From Actinomucor elegans (taxonomy: Eukaryota; Mucoromycota; Mucoromycetes; Mucorales; Mucoraceae): a DNA stretch of 64,000 nucleotides. The stretch's first letter is position 1. Every line of letters starts with the position of its first letter. This document shows positions 46,701-58,648 of the stretch, in pieces. A program made the translations under genes and the position numbers. The DNA lies in assembly GCA_026027325.1 (NCBI GenBank), contig JAMSLZ010000012.1:186001-250000 (forward strand), given 5' to 3'. Below the pieces are notes generated by a model, which worked only from the letters and a program-made list of their open reading frames with translations, ran no database searches and was not told the origin of the DNA.

Positions 46701-46922
46701 CCCGATTCTGTTACCAAGTATATTGTCATGATCCTGTCATACCTCAGTTAACAATAATTTTTTTTTCTTTTGTCGGGGCAACGCTTATTCGAGGAAGATG
46801 GCGTGCTCGCCACAGCAGTAGACAGTAGAACGAGTATGATTGGATAAAGTAAATATTATTCAGATCCCGTCATTCCGCCTCCATTATCATTTAAAAGGTG
46901 AACCCTTTTTCATTTAAAACCT
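43727..46922. other. Intergenic, 3.2 kb, no certain gene
   Basis: No recognisable product. Contains a (TA)n microsatellite at about 46120-46139 and a less AT-rich patch at 46340-46520 with two consecutive very short ATG frames on the plus strand. It ends in the OPT promoter. Confidence 0.4.
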
Positions 46923-46940
46923 AAAAAAAAAAAAAAAAAA
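46923..46940 (+). promoter_or_regulatory. Poly(dA) tract 51 bp before the OPT start
   Basis: Run of 18 A on the coding strand. Confidence 0.5.
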
Positions 46941-46991
46941 CAGAATAAGAAAAAGTTTTCCATACCTACATATTACATAACTTCATTCATA

Positions 46992-49301
46992 ATGGAAGTA
47001 GACAAGAAATTTACTTCTGTTTATGAAACGAATGAAACGCTAGGCGGCAGTGATTCATCGATCGAGAAAGCAACTATCCATGATATCGATCCTCTTGAAG
47101 ACTCACCTATCGAAGAAGTCAGAGCCAGCGTGCCACCTACAGACGATACCAGTTTGCCTACAGCTACCTTCAGAGCCTGGTTCTGGGGTATCGTGTTCTC
47201 TGCTGCCATCTCTTTCTCCAACCAGGTATGCCATAGTAGTGCAATGCTGCTTGTTTGTTCAATTGACTAAATAACTCTCTAGTTTTTCTGGTTCCGTGCT
47301 AATCCATTAACAATTAAAGTCATCGTCGTACAATTGATTGCGTTTCCTGCTGGTAGATTGACTGAAAAGATCCTTCCCAGTTGGGAAGTGCCCTTGGGTC
47401 GCTTCAGCTTCAATTTAAATCCAGGCAGATTCAATGTCAAAGAACACGTATTGATTACTGTCATGGCTAATGCAGCTGCTACCTCGTTCGATGCCATTGA
47501 TATTATTGTGGTGCAAAAATTATACTATAACCAAGACTGGGGCTACGGCGGTGGTATCTTGTTGGTCTTGACTACCAGTTTATTAGGCTTTGGCTTTGCT
47601 GGTGTATTGCGTCGTTTCCTTGTGCGTCCTGCTGCTATGGTCTGGCCTATCAATTTGGTCAATGCTACTCTGTTCCATACCTTGCATAAGAAAGTTCCCA
47701 AAGAAGTGGCTGATGCTGAAGCAACTACACCTGGATTGAGTTTATCGCGTAACAAGTTCTTTGTCATTGCCTTTATTGGTTCTTTCTGTTGGTATTTCTT
47801 CCCTGGCTATATCATTCCTGTATTGACTTCGATCTCTTGGATCTGTTGGATCAAACCTGATTCTGTTTTGGTTTCTCAAATCGGTAGCGGCATTAATGGT
47901 CTTGGTATCGGCAGTTTCACTCTGGATTGGAGTCAATTGGCTGCTTGGTATCCCAGTCCTCTTGCTATTCCTTGGGTTGTTCAAGCCAATATGCTTGCTG
48001 GATTCGTTTTTTTCATCTGGATCTTGGTTCCTATCTTTTATTATACTGATACTTGGGAAAGTAAAAAGTTTCCCTTTTACAATACTCACCAGTATGATAT
48101 TTGGGGCGAGCAATTCAATCGCACACGTGTATTGACACCTGAACAATATCTTGATGATCAAGCTTATGCAGAATATTCTCCTATTCGTATCACTGGTTTC
48201 TTTGGTATCTGTTACGGTCAAGGTTTGGCTGCTTTGGGTGCTATCATTACTCATACTGTCTTGTACAATGGCAAGGATATTTGGAACCGTATAAAGAGTG
48301 CTCGTCAAGCTAACGATGATGTTCACTCCAAGTTGATGGATCACTACAAGGAAGTACCTGACCTCTGGTATTTCATTCTCTTTATCTGTGCTCTTGGTGC
48401 CAGTTTTGCTACCATTGTCTGTTATCCTTCTGATATGCCTTGGTGGGCATTAATTATCGCAGTAGTGCTTGCTTTTGTCTGGCTCTTGCCCATTGGTATC
48501 ATTACAGCTATTACTTCTCAATCACCTACTATTTCTATGATTACCGAATGGGTCTATGGTGCTATTCGTCCCGGACATCCTATTGGCAACATGATCTTCA
48601 AGACGTACGGTTACATCACAGTCCGTCAAGCTCTGTTATTTGCTCAAGATTTGAAACTAGGCCATTACATGAAGATTCCTCCTCGTCATATGTTCTCGTT
48701 CCAAATCGTTGGTACAATCATTGCCTCCTTTGTATCTTTGAGCACTACCAATTTTTTGATGAACTCAATTCCCGAGATCTGTACGCGTGCTGCTTATCCT
48801 TGGACCTGTCCTAACGCTGGTTTGTTTGGTGCTTCTTCTGTGATCTGGGGTTTGATTGGTCCTGGCAAGTTTTTTGCGCCTGAATCTTTGTATCACGGCA
48901 TTGCTTTCTTTTTGCTTGCAGGTTTCCTTCTTCCTATCCCTTTTTACTTTTTGTCACGCAAATACCCTAATTCATGGGTAGCCAAGGTCAGCATTCCTGT
49001 AGTCATGTTGGGTCCTTCACCCTACCCTCCAGCTCCTACCAACGTTGCTCCCTGTTGGGCATTCATTGGTTTCATTTTCAACTACGTTATCAAGAGAAGA
49101 GCCAACGCTTGGTGGAAAAAGTACAATTATGTTCTTTCAGCTGCACTTGATTCGGGCGTTGCTATCTGTGCAATTGTTATCTTCTTTGCCTTTCAGAATA
49201 CCGAAATCCATTTCCCTGTTTGGTGGGGAAATAATCCTGAATCTGTAGATAATTGTCCTTTGGCCCTTGCTAATTGGACTGGCGTGGATGCTTACGCTTA
49301 A
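46992..49301 (+). CDS. Oligopeptide transporter (OPT family)
   Basis: Two exons (46992-47225, 47283-49301) give 750 residues, normal for the family. A ~55-residue acidic cytosolic N-terminus precedes 12-16 membrane helices. Family signatures seen: FFWFRANPLTIKVIVVQLIA, the NPGRFNVKEHVLITVMAN segment (the conserved N-x-K-E-H motif), YSPIRITGFFGICYG, and LKLGHYMKIPPRHMF, which contains the KIPPR motif. The last part includes APCWAFIGFIFNYVIKRRAN. OPT proteins import tetra- and pentapeptides, glutathione or peptide-metal complexes with protons across the plasma membrane; the substrate here is unknown. A poly(dA) tract marks the promoter. Confidence 0.95.
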
Positions 49302-49933
49302 TTCATATCATATACATTACATTCTATATACCCCTTCAATAATAAAGTAATATTGTTATCTGCTATCAAATGATGAAACGTCTAGTGTTTATATATAATG
49401 CACTCCAATGTACACGTGAAATATCTACTAATGCAAGTACTGATGATCGCTATTCAAAGGCAGGTCAATCAAGAATCCTGTCCGTCAGCCGACTACTTAC
49501 TATTCTATGGTGAGCGGGTGGAATACTATGAAAATGTTTTATTTAGTGATTAGATATGAGTCCTTTACGCTAAAGCCAGTCCTTAGCGGCTATCTATCAA
49601 TTTGTTTATATGTAATGCAGGAACACAACATATAAACAACATGATAGACTTCTTATGAACATGCACACATGGTAATATTTAAAGTAAAAACGGTAATTTG
49701 TAACACGGAATTCGGGTGGCATAGCTTTGTTTGATGTTTGTTATGTGCAGTCCTATTCGCAATAGACGCTAAACTTGAAGCTTTCAATAGTATGTTTATT
49801 AATAATAATAACAATAATAATAATAATGAAAAAAAAAGGGTTGAAAATCATTAATTGGATAGTATGTAAGTGCATGTATATGTATAGTATGTATAATTAA
49901 ATGGTGCATAAAGGATTGGTATAGTACAACGGT
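49302..49933. other. Intergenic between convergent genes
   Basis: 3' flanks of the OPT and cyclin genes. Contains an AAT-rich simple stretch near 49800-49825. Nothing else seen. Confidence 0.5.
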
Positions 49934-50557
49934 TTAAACCATGCTGAGTAGTTCAAGTTCAAGGGAATCTTGGTGCAGATCGACAAAACGATCCATTTCT
50001 TCTATGTCTACATACAGATTAAACTATATAATGGTTAATATAAAAAAAAATACATCATCTATATATAATATTCTTACCTTGAGGACGCCTAGAAAGCTTC
50101 GCTCCATTTCATTCAGTTCTCTTGAAGTATATAACGGTGACACAATCTTGTAGATCGACACTGCATGCGAAGTGCAATCTTCAATATATTTTGTAGCTAC
50201 AATCATAGCAGCCAAGAATAACTTGTAAGGTGTATCATATTCTACAAGAACCATTAATTTTAAGTCAAAAGAGATGATTAGAAGAAGAAGAAAAAACTTA
50301 CCGCCTTGAGCTTGTTCTGGTAGATTCTTTTTGAGACGTTCCAAGTAGATTAGGCCAATGACTAAGACAGTAGGTGTAAGATGGCATTTTTGATAGACGA
50401 GTTTGATAAAAGTCGGCAATTCGGGCAATAATAAATGCTGATAATATCTGCGTTCTTTGGAGCATTGAACCAGATCATCGATATTGGAGACCATGTAGGA
50501 GAGCAGAGGCTCAGGGCTTGATCTAAAAGTTAATGTAGTGGGTGAAATCATCATCAT
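49934..50557 (-). CDS. Pho80-type (PCL) cyclin
   Basis: Three exons (50557-50302, 50241-50078, 50023-49934) give 169 residues, a single cyclin box. Typical Pho80/PCL phrases are present: FRSSPEPLLSYMVSNID near the start, PTVLVIGLIYLERLKKN, TPYKLFLAAMIVATKYIED and SRELNEMERSFLGVLKF in the last helices, ending NLYVDIEEMDRFVDLH. Such cyclins bind Pho85-family CDKs and act in phosphate, glycogen or polarity control. It is a minimal-sized member with no extra domains. The start codon is the first of three consecutive ATGs. The gene is divergent from the BioF gene, with 486 bp between starts. Confidence 0.88.
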
Positions 50558-50975
50558 TTTATAAAATAAAAAGGAAAAATAACCCAAAAAGATACAGCTT
50601 TATATAACAAAAGGGCACTTTTTAGAGTTTTAAATGAACCAAGTTTAGGTATATTTATCGAATAAGTTGTTCTATGAAACATAATACCATTTCATAAACA
50701 AGCAAACAATAGCCTGATATCGATTATCAAAAAAAGTAAGTGTACCACCAACTTGTAAGTCACCTATTATGATATGAATGCTGATGATCAATTCCAGTCA
50801 GAAAGCGCAAAAAGGGCTCTTTTGCATAAGTAAAACTCTTTGCTGCACGCTCGGAACAACCCCTTCTGTGTTTCAATAACGCGTCCTTCTGCTTGTTCTT
50901 TCTGCTTGTGTAATGCCTGGGCGGGTATTCAATATGGTTTACTGAAAGACGATGAGTCAAGCTTATTTTTTTGGG

Positions 50976-50977
<2 letters not shown>

Positions 50978-51007
<30 letters not shown>
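50978..51007 (+). promoter_or_regulatory. Poly(dA) tract 36 bp before the BioF start
   Basis: Run of 30 A on the coding strand, the longest A tract in the window. Confidence 0.5.
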
Positions 51008-51008
<1 letters not shown>

Positions 51009-51043
51009 AACCTTTTCATTTATTGCCAAGGACCAGCTTCAAA

Positions 51044-52417
51044 ATGACACTGGAATCGCAACTCAAAGAAACGCTAAACAATCGGCGTCAGATATCAAAG
51101 TTACGTAGACTTGTTGTAAACCCACCCAACGCTATAGATTTTTCTTCAAACGACTTCTTGGGGCTATCTCACAATAACGCGTTCAAGTCGAACTATCTGC
51201 AAGAACTTGAAACCCTACCTACTATTCTAGGTTCGACAGGATCCCGTCTCTTGGACGGAAATTCAGCTTACTGTGAAGCAATTGAAAAACGTATTGCCGA
51301 CTTTCACAATAGCCAAACAGCCTTGATATTCAACTCGGGTTTCGATGCCAATGCCGGCCTTTTCAGTACTGTCCCTCAACGTGGTGATATTATTCTCTAT
51401 GATGAACTGATTCACGCCAGCGTACATGAAGGTATGCGCATGTCTCGTGCTGCTAAACGTATTGCGTTCCTTCATTCTGATGTGCTGGACTTTGAACGTC
51501 TCTTGAAACAAGTCATTGTGGCCCATCCTGGGAAAAACATATTTGTCGCAGTTGAAACTGTCTATTCAATGGATGGTGATATAGCTCCTTTACGTGAATT
51601 TGTTGATGTTGTTAGAAAGTATTGGCCCAACAAAGAAAATGGATATATCATTGTAGATGAAGTAAGTAGAAAACAAGTTCCATCAAAGAGGTATATTAAA
51701 TTTATATATATATATATAAATAAAGGCTCACAGTACGGGTGTATATGGCCACAAAGGACGCGGTATAGTATCTCAATTGGGCTTGGAAAATGAAGTGTTT
51801 GCTCGACTTCATACGTTTGGAAAAGCGTTGGCTAGCAATGGAGGTAATTCAGGAACGACGTTTATATACATGTTGTTGATGCGTTGTATATAGCTGCAGT
51901 GCTTGGATCAGAAACCCTTCGACAGTACTTGATCAACTATGCTCGACCTCTTATCTATTCAACCTTTATGTCTTATAGTTCATTAGCCTCTATTAAATGC
52001 GCTTATGATGTTCTTGAAAACGGTGATACAGTATCTGTAAGTAACGATATCTTGTGAATAGCGAAAATCAACTTGACAGTGTACTTATAGATCCAAAAAC
52101 ATGTACATGCTATCACTCAAAGATTCAGAGACACCATCCAATTGCCTTTAGGTACTCTTTTGCCATCTTCTAGCCCAATTCAAGGCATTGTTTTGAACGG
52201 TAATGCTTCTGTAAGAGCTTTAGCTGGTTACTTGAACAGCAAAGGCTTTATTGTCAAACCCATCTGTTCCCCTACCGTACCTATTGGACAAGAACGTGTA
52301 AGGATATGTCTTCATGGTCATAATACCGTAGATCAAGTAGACGCTTTGGTAAAGGAAATCCATCTCTTCTTCCAAGTCACACCATCCATCGCAACCGAAG
52401 TAGTGGCAAAAATTTAA
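51044..52417 (+). CDS. BIOF: 8-amino-7-oxononanoate synthase (BioF type)
   Basis: Four exons (51044-51661, 51726-51843, 51894-52036, 52091-52417) give 401 residues. This is an alpha-oxoamine synthase: NDFLGLS and GSTGSRLLDGNSAYCEAIEK bind substrate, FNSGFDANAGLFS follows, YDELIHASVHEG stacks the cofactor, and VETVYSMDGDIAP and IIVDEAHSTGVYG carry the PLP Asp and His. HTFGKALASNG contains the PLP-binding Lys, and YARPLIYSTFM completes the site. In the biotin pathway the enzyme joins pimeloyl-thioester and L-alanine, releasing CO2. Lack of a mitochondrial presequence and best fit to short BioF proteins argue against ALA synthase and serine palmitoyltransferase. The C-terminus ends AKI, a known variant of the PTS1 peroxisomal signal, and other fungal BioF proteins are peroxisomal. 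Confidence 0.87.
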
Positions 52418-53745
52418 GCATATATAGACTATTCCAATAGAAATATGGCTGGTTCATATACTAAAAGATAGACATTCCATCCATCTATGCATAGATTAAC
52501 ACCAGAAACCAGATCTGGTCTATTTGGTTTCAATAATAAATACGATGCAATGCACGCTTCTGCGCGAATAAATCATTGCTGCACTTCGGTGAAGTGATAA
52601 TCACAAGTACTTATATGGAGAAAAACAATACAGTAAACCGCGAGAAACTTCCAAGCATACAAACAAAAGAATTCGAAATAGAATGCAATAGTAGCGATTT
52701 CTACAGCATAGAACTCAAAGAAAACAACGTGTAACAGAAGATTGCAGATTCATTCTAAAGATTACGTCGTTTCAGTAGGTTAGAACATTGGTTAAAGATG
52801 ATGATAAGGAACATGTTTTTTTCAGCATGCAATGATAACAAATACAGTTTCTTCTTCCGTTGAAGGTACCCCGATTTTTATTGGCTGGTGACGTTTTGAA
52901 CAAACACTTCTTCCCCAAGGACCCTCAGAAAATCCTATACTAGTTTTGATCCGCTTTTTCATAACAAACAACAGCTGATAGATGCAATATGGATTAACAA
53001 AGTTTATGCACGATTTTATAGGGCAAAGATCATGTTCCTTTTCCCTCCACTGATATAGGGTGTTATCTTTGATAACAGACAATTTTTAAGTATATATGGG
53101 AAAATTAATTATAATGTAGTTTGATATTCAACACATTTGCGTACGTGCAGATATTTTGGATCTACGTTATTCATACATCCTATCTTGCAAACGCCACCTT
53201 CAGGCGCTTTCTCCCAAAGAAAAAAAAAAAAAATTAGTAATACTTTGAAAGTATAGGTTCAAAGGCCCATACCCTTGACGAAACATTTTGAAATCTTGCC
53301 GTTTTGATACTTCTACGTTTCTTGGCCGATTTCAGTTAAAGGCTACAGTAGACGTTCAGAATAAATCATTACATCTATTACAATCGCTACAATTACATTG
53401 TATTTTAGAGACGGGCTTTAAAAGCCTGTGTTTTATATGTTCATTTAATGATTTATAGATCTCTCGACTGATCCCGGTCAAATGTCGCATCTGATTAGTC
53501 CATACTTAAAACAAACCATTGTATCAGGTAAAACTTTTATTTTATAGAGCACAATTAGCACATTTTATTTATTTAATCATTCTGACTAATTAGTAAATGA
53601 TATATATTTCTATTTAGTGACGTATAAGAAAGAATGAATATAGTATTCTCTCATACAATTTGATTGCCTATCGTCAGCTTCAATCATCTTGGAAAAGCAC
53701 ACAGGTTTCATTGTATCTTATAGGCCCATATATAGTCCTACAATG
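52418..53745. other. Intergenic
   Basis: No gene recognised; a frame at 53082-52822 (-) is weak. Bases 53449-53510 form one of the clearest copies of the dispersed repeat (ATAGATCTCTCGACTGATC ... GCATCTGATTAGT). Confidence 0.45.
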
Positions 53746-55461
53746 CTAAATAAATTGCCCTCCGATGTTTAATGGTGCTAGTCCTTTATATACTAACGAA
53801 ACATGAAACTGGTTTTCAAACAAAGGTCTTGCTTCATCTCGATCAATGACTTCTGAATATTCAAGAGTTCTGCCGCGGAATTGGTACCAGGCTACATGTT
53901 CGGCGTTATCTATTTTGTACAGTCGATTACCTAAAATATACACTTTGATGGAACGAAAGTAGTGACCTGGAAAGTGCATATGCAAAGGTCCGTGCCCCAG
54001 ATTTTTGATTTGACCTTGAACAGCCAGCTTAGAAATGCTAGGACATGTCTTCGATATAAAGCCCATTATATCTATATGTTCTTCTGTAGGTGTCACGTTC
54101 ATTATCAATACTCGATCCATCACTAAAGTTTTGATCTTTGATATAAAGCTGTGATTTTTCTGCTCTTGGTGTAATTCTAATCCAACATCACATACAGATA
54201 AAGTAAGAGATTCCAGTTGCTTTACTTGTATCAAAAGAGTATCCAAAGGTACGAATAGGCTGTTATTAGATGAACCGTTGCTTTTTATTTCCAAGCACTT
54301 GAGTTTGCTCAATCGTCCCAATAAACCAAAGAATCCTATCTCATAATTCTCACTTTTAACCTTCAGAGTTTCAATATGATCCTTTTGTTGGGAACTAACG
54401 AGTTGAGAAAGTTGATCATTGACACTGTCGAGAATTTCAAGTTCTTTTAATTTCACACCACTACGATCCATTTCGTCAAAGATAGGTTGTGTTAACGGGC
54501 ACAGGCTTACGTGGTATTTTTGAAGATTTGAACATGCTCGAGCAATCGCTAACGTTCTTTCTTGGTAATAGTGATCCTGGGCTTTGGTTATGCCTATACC
54601 GTCAATGATCAAGCTAATCAAATACGTATACTTTTTCGAGATATATGTCAACCACCGACTCTCTACTCCAAACTCGCCATTGTCCAGTTTCATATGTCTG
54701 ATGCGCAGTGATACTAATTCTTTTGCAGGTACAGTAGCTCTAAGAGATCTCTCTTCAACCACTAAGCTATCTTCTTGGCCGCTTCTTGCTAGTTCTTCTT
54801 GTACATGTTCATATGCATAATCAAAATGTCGTGGATCTTGTGCTACATCAGTTAAATAAAGCGTGTTCAACTGGGGCGCGTTGTGATGAAGTTTCTCCAT
54901 AGTTTCCAAACTGATAGTCAAACAAGACAGTTCTAGCCTATCAAGTTTCGGTGCATTACCGAGATGATCAAACAGCTCGTCGCAGCGTGTGTATCCAAAA
55001 TGGAAGTTGATCTTGATCTTGGTTAATTGCGAAAAGATGCCCATTTTGAGCAATGAAGTAGAAAGTGCATGGCGATTGATTTCTTCAAATTGCTTTAGTT
55101 GCTGCCAGTGTTTCAACTGCTCTTCAGATATATCAAGAGGGTACTCTGAGTTACTATAATCAGCCCAAGTGAAATCCTCAAGGTAAGGAAATAATACTGG
55201 AGTATCCAAGATGGTCTGTAGGTTGGCCGCTGGCTTGGTTAACCGTAAGCTTTTCACTTGGGAACGATACTTTTCTTTATGTTTAAAGAATGCCATAGAT
55301 GCGTCAAATCGAGTCTTGCCTTTCACCGAAAAGTGTTCAAACAGATTGGTGTTTGTGATCACACTATGCCAATATCGACACACCAACAAAAGCTGAACTT
55401 TTTGTGAGCACGTTAGATATGAAGTGATTTTAATGAGTAGTTCTAATGGAATTTTGTCCAT
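53746..55461 (-). CDS. F-box protein with leucine-rich repeat-like region
   Basis: One exon, 571 residues. The first ~45 residues form an F-box (MDKIPLELLIKITSYLTCSQ, then VQLLLVCRYWHSVI), which would dock on Skp1 in an SCF ubiquitin ligase. The remainder has irregular leucine-rich repeats (LDRLELSCLTISLETMEKL; LKCLEIKSNGSSNNSLFVPL; LESLTLSVCDVGLELH) as in the large, fast-evolving F-box/LRR families of Mucorales. The substrate is unknown. No membrane segment. It is an isolated gene, facing away from the TauD gene. Confidence 0.88.
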   Translation of the reverse strand: MDKIPLELLIKITSYLTCSQKVQLLLVCRYWHSVITNTNLFEHFSVKGKTRFDASMAFFKHKEKYRSQVKSLRLTKPAANLQTILDTPVLFPYLEDFTWADYSNSEYPLDISEEQLKHWQQLKQFEEINRHALSTSLLKMGIFSQLTKIKINFHFGYTRCDELFDHLGNAPKLDRLELSCLTISLETMEKLHHNAPQLNTLYLTDVAQDPRHFDYAYEHVQEELARSGQEDSLVVEERSLRATVPAKELVSLRIRHMKLDNGEFGVESRWLTYISKKYTYLISLIIDGIGITKAQDHYYQERTLAIARACSNLQKYHVSLCPLTQPIFDEMDRSGVKLKELEILDSVNDQLSQLVSSQQKDHIETLKVKSENYEIGFFGLLGRLSKLKCLEIKSNGSSNNSLFVPLDTLLIQVKQLESLTLSVCDVGLELHQEQKNHSFISKIKTLVMDRVLIMNVTPTEEHIDIMGFISKTCPSISKLAVQGQIKNLGHGPLHMHFPGHYFRSIKVYILGNRLYKIDNAEHVAWYQFRGRTLEYSEVIDRDEARPLFENQFHVSLVYKGLAPLNIGGQFI

Positions 55462-57426
55462 ACTTGTGAAGAAGAGTAAGAAAGGATTCAGATAAACGGT
55501 TGCATAAATATATAATCTCGGTAAAGGCGCCGACTAAGCATCGATGGCTGCTGAGCCTATTTCAAAGGCCGTTTGAAGGATCAATGCCAAGCTTTATCTC
55601 AATCCACAGTTTCCATAAATAAGGAACCGGCTTAACATATCTATTCATTCTTTTTTTTAGCTGCTTTGGAGGGCTTTTCTTTTAATAAAATTTATATTAG
55701 CATCAACATCATACATAAGCTAAATAGGATGTATTCATTTAATCGACTGTTACTGATTTAATAAAAAAAAAATTGTGCCTGAGTTTAATTCTAGATCTGT
55801 GCTTCCTCTCCCATAACCTTTTAAAAGCAAAAGAGATAGATATAAATTGTATTAAAAAAAGCGCTTTAGAAGCACTTAGACATAAGATGGAGTATATATA
55901 AGCACTTTTTTTCGGTTGGGTTACGACTGTAAATAAATGTTTATTGGATATATCTTCCAATACTTAAAACTCTTTACTTTTAAAACGTTGCCTTCAATCT
56001 CGAAAAAAGAACGAAAAGGTCCGAAATCGAGCATAAGCGGTACTCTGCTCATTGGATTTTTCTGAATTTATCTATGTCCTCCAACGCTAGACCTCTCGAC
56101 CAACCTTGGTTTAATACCATATTAGATCACTAGAATATGCTCATAGTTAATTATTGCATCCAGTAGAACCACAATTTGACTAAAGTGCTATGCGTGTGAA
56201 TTATATTTTAATGACGAGACCTATAGACTTTTGTACTTAGTTACTATTGCATGTTCAAATGAGCCACTGTGTCTAATACCTCATCAACATGATCGGCAAA
56301 AGAAGCTGCGCATTTTTTTTTTTTTTTTTTTTTTTTTGCAACAGCATCTACATGAATTGGGCAATACAGATATTTTACAGGATTTATATGCTTAAAAAAA
56401 GCATTGATCAGTGTAATGCAGCTTGTACGTAAATGTGGTCATTGAAGAGTTTACCGCCGAGAGCTATCCAAAAAAAGAGGATTAGTAAATTGCTGTGCAT
56501 ATGCATTAATAATAGTCAGCTAGTAAGTGCATAGTCTCGAAGAAGCAACTTTCGAGTTCATAGACTAGTATACCAATCAAAGTCATAGAATCAATCTTTG
56601 GCTGATGAGCTTCACTTGTATATATTTCTCTCATTGTTCTAGTATTACTAAGCTGTCGCTTCTGTTCATCGATATCGATCGTTTTTTTTAAGTGCCAAAA
56701 AGACAATGGTTTGATGAATACAGTTTACATTGTAATCTAAACATCTCACTATTAATACTTGTTGTACTAAAAACTACTTTCAAAAGAGCGCTCGCTATCT
56801 AGTTGTATCGGGTGAAAGATTTTGCCTTGAGAGAAATTGCAAATAAATGACTGTCAATAACGATTTCGACTGTGATGAACAGAGATAACAATATTCAATC
56901 CTACTCGTACCGCTGTTTTTATAATTGCGTGCAAACTGGGATTTATCAAATCATAGAACCTTGATAGAGTAGAAACCCTAATGTATGTACAACTTTGATA
57001 AGGATCCAGAAAACGGAATTCCACCAAATACATCAATTGAATAAACAAACGTTTTTGCTTAATGAACATAGCCTTTACTGAGAGATTCAAAATAGTTGGA
57101 TACAATTTTGGATTTCATACTCGCTTGGATTGCGCAGTCTATACATACTTACTTGACAAGAGCGAAATCTGATATCTGGCGGTGTAACATTCATTGGAGG
57201 AATTACACGGCCTAGTCTGTCAGTAATCAAATCACGCAATCATTTGATTACATTTGCAAAGAGGCCGAGAATTGCGTTTTCTGTTCATTATGTTGAACAA
57301 TATATGCAAATCAGATAATCTTTCATGAGAAAAAAAAAAGCCAAGTGACAAACGTATAAATACGACAGAATGGATTCTGCCTCTTTGCTTCAGACAATTA
57401 ATATACATATTGTTTTGTTTTGAAGC
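55462..57426. other. Intergenic
   Basis: About 2 kb between divergent genes. Contains a poly(dT) run near 56314-56337 that is not next to any recognised start. Frames at 56706-56506 and 57105-56854 (-) read slightly protein-like but cannot be supported. Confidence 0.4.
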
Positions 57427-58648
57427 ATGCCTCCTCCAAATACTGACGCTATTATCCAAGAAATTGAAAAGCTGAATCTTCAGACTCTTGCCCGTACTAA
57501 GGGGCACTATCTTGTTTATCCCGATACCAAGGTTTGTATAGGATGGGTTCTGATCATTGTATTCGTTTAATTTATGCTTTGGTATACATAGTATCCCGAG
57601 CTTGAATTGTTTGACCATAAGGATCCTGGGCATCGCGCTGATCCCCAGAAGACTTCTCTTTTGAAGAATGCTGAAAAAGTCTTTGACTTGACTCCAAATA
57701 TTGGCACAGAGATCCATGGCCTTCAATTATCTGCCTTGACTGACACTCAAAAGGATGACTTGGCTTTACTCGTTGCTGAGCGCGGCGTAGTTTTCTTTAG
57801 AGACCAAGACATTGATGTTTACCAAGCTCGTGAATGGGCAAAGTATTTTGGACCTCTGTAAGCCTATCAAAGACCTACAAAACCAAATCAATTAACATTC
57901 CTCCAATTTTAGTCATATCCATAATACATTTGGTCATCCTCCTGGTCTTCCTGAAGTGCATGTTGTGTATTTTGATACTGAGACTTTAAAAAAACACAAG
58001 TCTATTGGAGGAGTTAGCCTCAATACAACCAAACGAGCTGACAACGGCTGGCACTCTGATGTGACTTACGATAATCAACCTCCTGGCTTGACCTTGCTCA
58101 AGATTGACACCCTACCTCCTGTTGGTGGCGACACACTTTGGTCTTCTGGCTATGCTGCCTATGACAGGCTGTCTCCGGCTTTCCAAAAGTTCCTTGACGG
58201 TTTAGAAGCTGTTCATAGTGGCCAAGATCAAGTCGATAAAGCCATCAATGAAGGTCATGTAGTTCGTCGGAAGAATTGGACTTCTATTCATCCTGTAGTT
58301 CGCACACATCCAGTCACCGGTTGGAAATCACTCTTTGTTCAACCTGGCTTTACTCGCTCCATCGTTGGTTTGACTAGGCGTGAATCTGATACTATCCTTA
58401 ATTTCCTATATGATCATATTACTGGTGGTATTGATTTCCAAGTTCGCTTCAAGTGGCAAGAAAACAGTGTTGCAGTGTGGGATAACCGTGTTACCAACCA
58501 TAATGCTATTTTTGATTATCTTCATATTGGTAGACGCCATGGCTGGAGAGTCACTTCTCAAGCTGAAGCGCCTTATTTTGATCCTAACAGTAAATCAAGA
58601 AGGCAGCATTTCGAGGAAAAAGCCAAAGCCGCTGCTGAAAAGAATTAG
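57427..58648 (+). CDS. TauD/TfdA-family alpha-ketoglutarate-dependent dioxygenase
   Basis: Three exons (57427-57531, 57592-57857, 57913-58648) give 368 residues. The iron-binding facial triad is visible: the His-x-Asp in NGWHSDVTYDNQPPGL and the distal His in VWDNRVTNHNAIFDY, followed by the 2-oxoglutarate-binding Arg in GRRHGWRVT. LPPVGGDTLWSSGYAAYD and IHPVVRTHPVTGWKSLFVQP are typical of the family. Fungal relatives such as yeast Jlp1 release sulfite from sulfonates like taurine; others act on 2,4-D-like or other small acids. The substrate cannot be set here. No targeting signal, so cytosolic. Codon use resembles well-expressed genes. Confidence 0.93.

Noticed and set aside
47742..48344. 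200-codon frame antisense to the OPT gene
   Set aside because: Shadow of codon bias in a certain transporter gene.
56506..56706. 66-codon minus-strand frame with protein-like composition
   Set aside because: No recognisable motif, no exon partners found; left out as a gene.
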